This document shows positions 26,381 to 36,289 of a stretch of 64,000 nt of DNA, in pieces. The first letter of the stretch is position 1; each line of letters opens with the position of its first letter. The DNA lies in NCBI GenBank assembly GCA_000697665.1, contig KL197715.1, forward strand, positions 743,599 through 807,598, given 5' to 3'. Under the pieces are notes generated by a model, which saw only the letters and a program-made list of their open reading frames with translations, did not search any database and had not been told where the DNA came from. This stretch comes from Jaapia argillacea MUCL 33604 (taxonomy: Eukaryota; Basidiomycota; Agaricomycetes; Jaapiales; Jaapiaceae). The translations under genes and the position numbers were made by a program.

Positions 26381-27864
26381 TTACAAGTGCGGTATATACT
26401 CAGTCCACGCAATAGTTTGGAACACTCCGTGTGGAAGCGATCTCAACGACGAGAGGGCTAAGGCGAGTAGCGTAATCCGGCAAGTGATGTAGAAAAAGAA
26501 AACAACAACCGCAAAAATCCCGGCGAACCCGAGCAGATAAGAACTTCGTCGGGGACTGGTTGAGCTGAACGCCCAGTATGCGAACATAACCACGGGCGCA
26601 CAGGTGATAGTTGCAGCGGCCATACGCCATAGCCTCTGCTCGACGTGAGTCGGAAAGTCGAATTCCCAGGCAATGCAGTGAATGGCCCCAAAAGCGATGG
26701 TGATGGCGGGCAAAATGAACACTCCAATCCTCTTCGCCTCCTCTGGAGTCAGCTTTCCTGCGTAGAATGATGGGACATTCATGGCACCATCCCCGATTTC
26801 GTCTTCGTCTCCCAAACCCATACCCAAGAAGCTCACCAGGGCAATCCTCAAGCCCTCCACAACGTACATCGACATGCAGAAGGCAGGACCCACGATGAAA
26901 AATAGGGCGTCCAATATTGTCAAGGCAATCACCTTCGGCGAGCCTCGTTTCCCCGGCTTTCCTTTGATGAAGGTGGAATAGATAAAGGCGATGAACACTG
27001 CTAGACCAACCACACCAGCAATCAACGACAAGGAAGTCTTCCAGACGTAAACTGAGGTAGATTTGGACGAGTCCGAATGTGATTGTGTGGTGCCGGATTT
27101 AAGGGGTACGCGGAACGGGCATTGGACACCGAGAGGTTTACTCCACCACAGCCAATACGTTGCTACGTTCAGGACCGTGAACGCCAGCGTGACCAACTCA
27201 AGTTCCGTGGTTGGAAGCCGATGAAAGCCACGTGCGATGACTTGGACAGTGAACCACGTGGTGTGTATGAGCGCAACGCCCTTCGACAGAGCATCCCCTT
27301 TACTTCGGTCCTTGATTTCCTCCTCGGTGATGCTGGGGAAGTCAATCGAACCGTCTTCGACAAGGGTTTCGAGGTCAACGGGCGTGAGAGTGCGGATAGG
27401 TCGATCACCGTCGTAGAGCATGAACCCTCCCATAAGAGCAAAGAACCCATGGGTTCGGGTCCATTTGTGATCTTCCTCTGTTGATCAAAACTTACATTAG
27501 AAAGGGAAGGGCCAAAAAGTGTGTGGAGAGTACCATGATCTTTGGCCAGTCGACCAGCAATTATGTATTGTCGAGCCGCCCATCCAACCACAAATTCAGG
27601 TAGAACAACCGCCATCATCATGACGCCAATCCGGCGTAAGGTCCTACTGACGAAACCCTCGCGGGGTGACGGAACGTTTAAGTGGATTGCCACCCAAGTG
27701 CACGCCATCACCGTCACCAGACAACTCCATATGATAGTCCAAACAGTGCGACAATCCTCGATACCATCGCAAGAGGACATCATAGCATCGCCAGATGCTC
27801 GGATTGTTGGGAAGACTTGAACCCCCGTAGTGAATGACCGAGCAATGTCGCGAGCAATGAACAT
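26381..27864 (-). CDS. Polytopic membrane protein of unknown function, copy A (475 aa)
   Basis: Exons 27864-27534 and 27477-26381, with a 56-nt intron. A further intron at 27924-27871 lies in the 5' leader, directly before the ATG (MFIARDIARSFTTG). About eight hydrophobic spans are visible: IIWSCLVTVMACTWVAI, RIGVMMMAVVLPEFVVGW, LAFTVLNVATYWLWW, IAGVVGLAVFIAFIY, ILDALFFIVGPAFCM, FILPAITIAFGAIHC, ITCAPVVMFAYW and FAVVVFFFYITCR. The loop WTRTHGFFALMGGFMLYDG and the acidic PVDLETLVEDG are distinctive and, from memory, recur in uncharacterised mushroom proteins. No transport or enzymatic motif is recognised. Copy B (48018-49501) has the same exon and intron lengths in the opposite orientation. 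Confidence 0.88.
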
Positions 27865-27924
27865 TGGATCCTGAAATTGCGGGGGTGATAAGTAGAAAAC
27901 GCGAGGTCGTGAACGTCTGCTCAC

Positions 27925-28377
27925 CTATTACGATGGCGGGAAGAACTGAATGTGTCGGTTCAAAAAAAGGCGGAGTGGTCGAATACAAGCCATGCACTGC
28001 ACGCAGATGAATGCGTAATTTCCTCGTTTTATCATCATTAATATTACCACCCTAGCGGCGTGTGCCATCCATATAGTAACCATCATTCCACACAAGTTTA
28101 CACTGAAAATGCGATAATGAGCGAAAGCGGTACTCGCCTTACCTAGCGCTCACCTTCGAAGTATTCTGAGTCCCCTTTTCTCGCAGGCCAGTGACCCATA
28201 TGGCTAACAAGAGGTGAGACATTTCTTTCTATGTCGGTGTGTGAGCCTCCGATCCGCTGGCTTCCTCATCCTCTGCCAGACGTGGCGATCTCGAAAGGAA
28301 CGCGCTCAGGCGTCAAGGAGTCGACATTATGTAATACATAAGTAAAACCGCCTTGCCCAATCAAAGAGTTCCCCCAG
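27925..28377. other. Upstream region of membrane-protein copy A
   Basis: Promoter/5' leader plus sequence in which I see nothing further. Confidence 0.4.
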
Positions 28378-28989
28378 GAAATCTTCAATGTACTGTCTGC
28401 TCGTGTTCACCGCCATGCGATTACCCATCTTTTGCTGGGACAGCACCCGTTTGCCAGTGAGAAGCTTCGTTATAAGGATCGCTTCCACGATGCTGTACCT
28501 TTTCATCTTCGGTTGTGCAGGTTGTGCAGAGACTCAGTGGAGACCCCGGAGCATGTCCTGCTAAGCTGCATGCACAGTGCAGAGATTGTGCACCTCCGCC
28601 GTGTGTTCCTCCTTGCCTGGTCTGACCTTACGGGGGTCCCTGCAACGCCTTTCGGTGTTGCTGCTGGGTCTTTGCGACACCTACAGTTTCTCATTTTTGT
28701 GCGACGAAGTATCGCTCTGGTGGCGAAGTTTGTTTTGGATGTTGAAGTTGTGTTAGATGCTGTACCTTTGTTCAGGCTGGCTTTACCCGATATTTACGGG
28801 AGTGAGTGATGGTCTGTCTTCTGGCTGCTGGTGGGACATCCGTGGATCTACGGTTGGAAAGGTGGCCACGTTGTCTGCGGCGTTCACCTGTGGCGTGTGG
28901 TTAGCTCCTGAGCCTGGGCACTTCCACACAAACCGGCAGTTCTTCAACGGGACCACGCCGCGTATCTATCTATCTATCTATCTATCTGT
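28378..28989 (+). mobile_element. 5'-truncated LINE (non-LTR retrotransposon) 3' end
   Basis: One open frame (stop TGA at 28807) encodes the C-terminal end of a LINE ORF2: SARVHRHAITHLLLGQHPF, then the Cys-rich LCRLCRDSVETPEHVLLSC motif, typical of the segment after the reverse transcriptase/RNase H region. A non-coding tail of about 150 bp ends in (TATC)n at about 28963-28986, as expected for target-primed reverse transcription with a simple-repeat 3' tail. Everything upstream of the C-terminal part is missing. I did not find flanking target-site duplications. Confidence 0.75.
28963..28986. repeat. (TATC)n microsatellite
   Basis: Six tetranucleotide units form the 3' tail of the LINE fragment. 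Confidence 0.85.
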
Positions 28990-29600
28990 AATTTATGACG
29001 GACCGTATCGGACAAAATTATCGGTTCCTAAGACATCCAATTTTTACTGAGCTAGCACCAGTTACGAATGTTTTTAGCAAATCCTAGGTAGCTCAAACTG
29101 TTGCGAAACAACTCTGGTCGATGAGGTTTGTCTGAGACTGGTTACACAAAGGCTCGCAGTGGTTTCCTAGCTTTGTCTTAAACCAGTGCGGCAGTTGGAA
29201 CCAACTTAAGCAGGGCTCCCTCAGGAAAACGAAGCTGAATAGAACTGATTCCAATTGAGTGGTCAGTTAAACCAAGCTGGATAGAACTGCATGGTCGTAG
29301 GCCACAGCAGGCTTTTCACCAAGATTAATTGTCCCACATCGAGTTGAGTCGATGGAATACAATTCAGAATGATTTGAAGCAAAGAAAATCGATTCAGAGC
29401 TGCTCAGAGGGCAAAACATGCTCATTTTGTCTGATAGTGCCCGTCAAAGTAATTGGAGACAACTTCGGTCCAAGTTGGTGGCGAACAGGAATCAGCCACA
29501 ATCAGTAGGTGGTGTACATAATCGAACGAATAACTTGTATATGGGACAAACCAACAATATTAATGATGAGGCTCGGATCGCACTTTGATCATAGTGAGTC

Positions 29601-29820
29601 GAGGCGAACGAGGCTCCTTCCACTAGGTTTACTATCGCCGTTGATGCTTGGGGCTGTAAGAATGTGGTTAAGACGAGGGCCAAAACTTTACGCTTTCCGG
29701 AGACTGGGTTAGTTGATTCCTATATGACCATTAATCAGCCTCGATAGAAACCCGTCCTCTCTACAAGAAAGGATTTATTGCCACTCGGAAGCGAGACTAT
29801 AAACATGTGGAACGCCAGCG
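29601..29820 (+). pseudogene. Duplicated 3' tail of the 2OG-Fe(II) oxygenase gene
   Basis: It begins at GAGGCGAACGAGGCTCC, matching the final codons of the oxygenase at about 23130 (EANKAPSTRFSITVD; here EANEAPSTRFTIAVD), and continues through its 3' flank to the CTACAAGAAAGG stretch. No upstream oxygenase sequence is present, so this is a tail-only duplicate. It ends where the hairpin element begins. Confidence 0.7.
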
Positions 29821-29941
29821 GGTAGGCTGGGACCAACCTGTCTATGAGAAACAACAGTATGGGGCAGAACTGTCATGTCCATCGACAGTTTTGCCCCATA
29901 CTGATCTCTCATAGACAGGGTGGTGCCTAGCCTACTTGCCA
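29819..29941. repeat. About 120 bp near-perfect inverted repeat (hairpin)
   Basis: Left arm 29819-29874 and right arm 29884-29941 are reverse complements at roughly nine positions in ten, with a loop of about 9 nt. Core arm words are CCTGTCTATGAGA and AGTATGGGGCA. There is no coding. It could be a foldback/MITE-type element, or an RNA that folds into a long stem. Confidence 0.85.
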
Positions 29942-30351
29942 GGCATTCCTCAACAGCTGGACACTTGCTCTACGATGGTTTAGTGATATCTCCGTGACCA
30001 AGCATGGGCCTGCTATAATCCACGCAAGATATATACCTTAAAATTGGCAGGAGACACTGTCGGTCGAGTTGGGTCAACTTGGGTGGCACGTTCGCTGTCC
30101 CCAAGTCCATGAGCAAGATCGTCGTCTGTCCTTCTCGTACTCGTGGCTGGGCTTGAGGGGAAGGGTGTCTATGTAACTACCCATGGCTCAAGGGTAAGGC
30201 TCGTTATCCAATTCGCATTCAAAACAGCTCCTTACTACCCTTACAGTGTCAAGAACATTCGAACCGTGTCCAAGGTCTGTCCCCAATTACCATGTACGAA
30301 CACGTCGATGAAACTCACGGAACGACATAGGGAACTCTCCACGCGTTCAAT

Positions 30352-31318
30352 ATGTCTGTCTGGTCTGCCATTCCCGAAGTCGCCTGGTGAGCATGCTTCC
30401 ATTGCCCCCATCTCTGCATACACTCACCCCCCTCAGAGTTGAATTAGGTTACACAGATGCAGATATCACCAAGAAAGTATTCAACCTGGCCGAAGGCGAG
30501 AACTTCGGCCCCGCCCCTCCTCCTTCCATTCCTCACTCACAAATCCCCACCCAGAAACCCAAAGTGACCCTACCGACTCTCCAAAGTCCTTCCGGCGAAG
30601 CCTATACCTCAACAGCAACAGTAACCAAATAATTAATCACCGGCACCCGTTCCGTCTCCTCAATAACCCCAGGAACAGAGATAATAGACAAAGTATACGA
30701 AGACGCTGTACATCCCCTTTCATTTACTTCTTTTGGTGGTATGAATTGAGGTGCAGAGAAACGAAGCAGAGCTGAAAGAGAAATCAGCTCGTTTCCCAGC
30801 TCTCTTCACTCAAAACCGACAAACCCTCTCTCCCTCCTCTCTTACTCACCACCCTCCTCTCGCCGACCACAGGCCACCAAGCTCTAACCGCCCATTCCCA
30901 ATCTCCCCTCGGCCAACCCTTCAAGTCCTTCTACACCGAAAAACTCACCAGCAACAGCGGTCTCCTCGCAGTCTACGAACCCACCGTCCCACCCAACACA
31001 ACCACCGATTTCTCCGCCAAATCACAAGTCCATGGGGCCAACATCAAATCAATCATCTACGACATTCTCCCCGCCGCTCTCGCCAACAAGCGACGCCCGT
31101 TCCTCGGAGGGTCGAAGCTAGGCGAAGATGACTTCCACGTTGGTGGTTGGTTAGCTCGTATAGTCTCCATGATCCCCAGTGCCCACAAGGACACCGACAG
31201 CATCAAAGTGCTTAAAGACGAGTTCGGGGGGGAGGCGCCCGAGAGTGTGGTGCGTTATTGGAATACTTGGTGTGGCCAGGAGAGTTGGGAGGTCGTTTAT
31301 GCCGAAGGGTTACATTGA
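30352..31318 (+). pseudogene. GST-like (thioredoxin-fold) gene, decayed copy 1
   Basis: It resembles a mushroom GST-like family: MSVWSAIPEVAW, then VELGYTDADITKKVFNLAEG, later TLPTLQSPSGEAYTSTATVTK, then ITPGTEIIDKVYED. Further on are NEAELKEKSARFPALFTQNR, SNSGLLAVYEP, LGEDDFHVGGWLARI and WEVVYAEGLH with a stop at 31318. An in-frame TAA follows TATVTK, where the family has an aromatic residue, and the first intron join also gives a stop, so the gene looks inactive. The downstream half is still open for over 100 codons, which suggests recent decay. The family assignment is from remembered patterns. The upstream 150 bp resemble those of copy 2. Confidence 0.6.
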
Positions 31319-31816
31319 TATCGTATCATACTTCGACATGTATAACTGCTGGTATTACACGTCTGAAATGTGTAGTCGACCTGCACCATTACAAGAAGGC
31401 AGATCTCGATAAAATGGATTCAACGTTGAAGCAATAGTGCGTTAAGCAAACGCAAACGCGGGCATACCTTTCTTTGCTTGGATCAAGTCACCCATGGTTG
31501 TATTGCAAGCATTGTATATATAGAATGACCATAGTTCATAACAAGGGGGATGTGAAGAACGGAGAGAAAGGGAACATCGACAGGGAGTCCGAAGAACGAC
31601 AACGGATCATAGTAAGTACAAGTCCATATCAAAATTTCTCGACGGTGATATGTAAAAGATTCAAGGCCGGGTTGATCCTGTAGACGTGTGACACCTCCTT
31701 GAAGTCCGAGTCGACCGGCAACAAGATGAACGACTGAGGTTCCTATAGGTGAGCGTGACTAAAGTGGCCAACAGCCCAAGTAAGATGACAACTCACGAGG
31801 GCCCGCTCAAACGAAT
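31319..31816. other. Intergenic region downstream of the NACHT gene
   Basis: 3' flanks of the GST-like relic and of the NACHT gene. Nothing else was recognised. Confidence 0.4.
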
Positions 31817-34780
31817 TTATCCACCGTAAATTTCTCGGAGTGCGAGCAGAAGAAATGGTAGGAGGAAAGCTACGACAAGGAGGGCATTGAATGGTTGAAC
31901 CAAGCGGGTCTCGCCGGATAAAGAATGTTGTTGAACAGTCTGATCTGTGAGGGACTCCGTCGAGATGGATACAATAGAAGTGGGTATGGTGGGTGTCGGA
32001 GGGGGCTCAGGCATCGAAGGGGGTTCCGATATCGAAGGGAGTTCTGATGTCGAAGGTGTACTGGGCTCCGAACTGATTGTCGTAGGAGCCGCTGGTATGA
32101 GTGTAGGAGTATATGGGGTGATATCCACGGGAGATGCTTCGAGTGGGGGTTTCAGCGTAAACACTGTAGTGGACTCGGTGATTGAAAGGGTATCGGATAG
32201 TAATGTGGGAGTAGAGGAGGTAGTGGCTGGAGGGGAAGGCTCCAAGCGAGATGCTGGTGATGGGACAGCCACACGTGAAGCCCGGAGACATGCTAGTTGC
32301 TCGGAGAATTCTTCCTCGACGCGAATGGTCATGTCATTCATCCTGCACAAACATTCAACTTCATCCAACCCCTCTGCAACCGAAATGTCCCTGAGTTTCG
32401 CGAGCATGGTGGTTTCCTGAATGTCTGCGAATCTGAGAGCTTTCTGTAGCTCGCCGTCAGAAGCACTGGGTGCCTCGAACCGGCCATCCTCCTCCCAAGT
32501 AGGCAAGGTTTCGAACCTGCTGCCATTTTGCGGGAGATGCTGGATGAGATTCCGCCAAAAACATCCAGCAAACCGCATGGCCAAAAACCCTTTAAAGGTA
32601 TCGGCCTCCAATTCTGAGAAGATTTGTAGGAGCCTGAGGATGTCAATTAGATATAGCTGTTGGTCGACAATGGTGAGAGTGGCAAGTAGTTTAGAAGTAT
32701 CAAGCTTGTTAAGAAACATAGCTGCGGGCGGCCAAGGGGAACTCTCAATGTTAAAGATAGTGCAGGGCGGACCCAAGACAACAATGATATTGTCACGGTA
32801 GCCTGATGTTCCCCATGCAATGGATTGAACAGCGATCTGGGGAATACCATCAGATGTAGCTTCGTTGGATTCTGCCCATCTGCTGAGATCTGCAGCACTT
32901 GTCGATTCAAAGAGTTCGAAACCGAACTTTTTGACAGAGGGGCAATCCAAGAGCCATGTGCCTGGATATTGCTTCCTGTCCCAAGTAGAGATATAATCAC
33001 TCTTATGCCTCTCATCATCCGGTTAAAGAGCTTACTTGGAAGGATCCGAGAAGGGATCTGAGAAGACTTGATGCTGCTACACTGGGCTGCGATGAAGGAT
33101 CCTGATTATTCTTTGCTCATGTGAATTAGCCTGGACTCGACACACAAGCAAATGAAGCTACCGACTTGTATGTTCGACAACACATATATAATGGCCTTGA
33201 AACGGTGTCGCGGTACCACAACCATCCACATTTCGACAGACCCTTTTGATTGGATATTTGAAAAAAGATCAATAAGGCGTGCAACCAGAGCAGAGTCCAT
33301 CAGTAGTGATGAGCTGTAAAATTCCAAAGCGTCACAAAGGTGGAGAAGCCAGTACACATAAGCATACGAAACCGCTGCAGAACAAGTGGCTAAATGGCGA
33401 GGCATGCATGGAGGACCATTGGGAAATGATGAATATTCTTGCAAGAGAAGCTGTATGCAGTCACCCAAGAACAAAAGGACATGCTTCCGATAACAAATGA
33501 AATAGTTCTTTGAGCGTTCTTCGGTTGACAGGAAATCGGATAGCGAAGCATGGAGGATTTCGATAAAGCCATTGTCGTGGTCGGGTATCATGAAGATGGA
33601 CCCATAGCCTTCGAAGTCGGCACGTATATCAACGGCGTCAGCACCAACGAAGCATGCAAGATCCACGATTGTAAACCGATTGGGGACATAGAGTATAATA
33701 CCGATGATGTGACGGAATCGAGTCGTGCGACTTGGAGGGGCATTGTCTAGAACTTGTTGGTACAGAGCATCGAGACTGTCGTATTCTGGTTTCATAGCTT
33801 CGTCCAACTTCTGGTCAGGCCGGCCCTGGTTGTCACCCACAAACGCAACAAGTGTCGAGGCATAGATGAATAAACCACCTGCCTTCCTGGTGAGTGTGTC
33901 GAGCTGCGACTGGGAAGGCCACGGGCGAACAGCACCAATCAAGCGACTCCTCCTCCTTTCCACCTTTCCCAGCTCAACCTCGAAGAATCTACGGATGGAC
34001 GCACGAGCATCATATTTCCACAAATCCACCATACGGATCATCTCCGAATTCAAACGATATTGCCCTTCCACAGGCGCGTAGTCGTTGCGAGTCGTGAGGA
34101 CAAAACGGATCGGGAGGTTTCGATTGTCCTGAAAGGTGTCGACAAGGACCTCAACAAGTCTTTGGGCATCCCCCTGCGCACACTCATCAAGGGCGTCGAC
34201 GACTATGATTATGGGACGGCGGAGAGATTCGGCCCAAGGCTGGATTTGGTCGAGGATAAGTTTCGTCAACTGGTCTTTCAGGTTTTGGTGAACGATGGAC
34301 GGCTCATTCCTGAGAGTTTTTTCCATGTCACCCCGGAGGAACTCCTGCGATTGAGCGAGGTGATAAGCAATTGTGGTGAAGAATCCGATGGTAGTAGTGC
34401 GATTGGCGTCTCGGGAGAAGAACCAACTGGCAGCCAGCTGCCGCCGAGGTGGTGGGGTGTCGTACGACTCGTCCTTGATGGCGAACTTCGAACAGACCGT
34501 AAGTGCAATGGTTGACTTCCCTGATCCGGCAGGACCGTGAAGCCAAAGGATCGGGGGCGCATTCTCTTCAGTTGCCCAATCCAAAATGAGGTCAATAACT
34601 TCATCACGGCTCCCCTCTTGACACTCGCGTCTCTCCTGGCAGTTGTGTGCGACTTTGAGGGCGATATGCGGACCGAGTAGTTGATGGATTGGATCTGGAG
34701 ATGAGACCAGGATAAATATGAAGCGTAGCTGTGGCAAGTGCTTGTTGCTCACCAAAAGGAGGGATAGTATCGGTAGACAT
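31817..34780 (-). CDS. NACHT-domain NTPase (fungal NLR-like) with C-terminal membrane span, 935 aa
   Basis: Exons (minus): 34780-34753, 34694-33166, 33101-33036 and 33001-31817; phases agree. The N-terminus is short (MSTDTIPPFDPIHQLL) and leads to NACHT almost at once. Walker A is LWLHGPAGSGKST, Walker B IIVVDALDEC and sensor-like RFVLTTRND, followed by a helical winged region (LYVPNRFTIVDLACFVG). No WD, ankyrin or TPR repeats follow. Instead there is a unique region (WDRKQYPGTWLLDCP, VECLCRMNDM), a Pro/Thr/Ser-rich stretch, and a C-terminal hydrophobic helix (NALLVVAFLLPFLLLALREI) ending in a few residues, like a tail anchor. NACHT proteins act in fungal non-self recognition and cell death; a role here is inferred. 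Intron 3 is only 34 nt. Confidence 0.85.
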
Positions 34781-35169
34781 CGCACAGTGATGGCAACAAG
34801 ATGGTGGCCGTGGTGGTTGGGTAGAGGGTGTGTTGCAGCATGAGGTTCCGGCATTCCGGAGACTCGGAGCAGGCGCCTATGTAGCAATAGCGGCGCTGAT
34901 CCCAGCGCTTGTTACGAGCACCAGAGATGGAGCCTGAGAGCTGAGGACTGGAAGTAAATGTGGGATAGTGATATGGAAGCCAGGTTGCTATAGATTTTAT
35001 CCCCTGCAGATAGGACTCAGTCTACGAACAATCCGAAATCGCCAAAGCTTCAGGCAAAGCAGAGCTGAGAAGTCAATCAGGTCTACATCGTGCTGGGCGC
35101 AAATTATGATATCTCTGCATCGGATCACGTGTCTGTCCAAACTGAAGGACATCACCAACATCAATGTTC
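34781..35169. other. Promoter region of the NACHT gene
   Basis: No gene signal is seen between the NACHT start and the GST-like relic. Confidence 0.4.
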
Positions 35170-35843
35170 GTCCTTCTTGCAATTCGCATGGGTGTCTATA
35201 TAACCCATGGGGCATCCGATCGAACATTCAACATCTCCTCCATCCATCCCTAGGCCTCACCCTCTCCGGATCACCCCATCGCGGGGTCGAACAAGGTCAT
35301 ACCGATGCCGGAATCACCAAAAAAGAAGTCAACCTAGTCAAAGGCGAGAAATTCACTCCAGCCTTCCTCGAGATCGTATGTCCCTTCTCTCCAGTTCATG
35401 TCATCTTTCCTAACCATTCGCTGAACCCACCCTTCACCTCTCCATCCCTAGAACCCCAAAACAACCCTCCTAACCCCGGCAAAACCCACAGGCGAAATCC
35501 CTACAAGCACAGCAACAGGAACTTACTACATCATCACCAGCTCCCCATCCGCAACTCGCATCACTCCAGGAACCAACATCGTACAACAAGTCCGCGAAGG
35601 TCAATACGAATCCAAGTTCGCTAGTTATGCGCCGTGAGTTTCCCTTTTCTGGCAAATGTTGAGACGTTGGCATTGATGAAGGCGCTAAGAAAAAATGAGG
35701 AACTCAAAGGGTTCCCAGCATCGTTAACTCGAAACCATCAGTCCTTTCCTCCCCTCCCTACATGCTTACTTAAATATTCTATCGGCCAGGACCCTCAAAT
35801 ATACTGGCAAGATTCCCTGGGGTTTTCGGAGATCACAAACTAG
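35170..35843 (+). pseudogene. GST-like gene, truncated copy 2
   Basis: Pieces match copy 1 in order: HTDAGITKKEVNLVKGEKF, then an intron-like gap, then the IPTSTATGTYYIITS region, ITPGTNIVQQVREGQYESKF, another intron (GTGAGT..), and LRKNEELKGFPASLTRNHQ. Similarity stops at about 35840. The C-terminal half present in copy 1 (SNSGLLAVYEP onward) is missing, and frames shift between pieces. The upstream GTCTATATAACCCATGG resembles GTCTATGTAACTACCCATGG of copy 1. Copies 1 and 2 bracket the NACHT gene. Confidence 0.55.
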
Positions 35844-36289
35844 GACTGACTCCGGCGGCGTGCACGCAAAGGGACGAAACAAGGGGCCGTTTCATCACCC
35901 CTATGCCATAGGCTAGAGGTTGTCGAACACGTAGGAAACCCTCAATATCCTGTGACCTATATTGTCAAGGGTGGTTGGCTCACTACCTTTCGGATTATCG
36001 TCCTGTCCTTCTGGCGCGAACCTCTCAGATCCGGTACTTATCGATGCCTGATGGCAATTCACGACGAATCCGCTTGAAAAGTCCATCTCTCGCTCAGGTT
36101 TCCGGAGTTTGCATCAAATATTTGGGAACGGTTTGAATACATCCTTGTATGCAAGTGTCGCATTAATTTGTGGATCCCTGGAGGATTGGAGTTGTTGGTC
36201 CAATCTCCCATCAGGGGAAGTCGACGGACTCGCACCTCAAGCTCTTGAAGGCCTGGCACCATACCGTGGACTCAGCCCTCCGCGAAGTT
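35844..36289. other. Intergenic, no recognised content
   Basis: Short open frames on both strands (for example minus 36059-36262) show no conserved motif. Confidence 0.35.
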
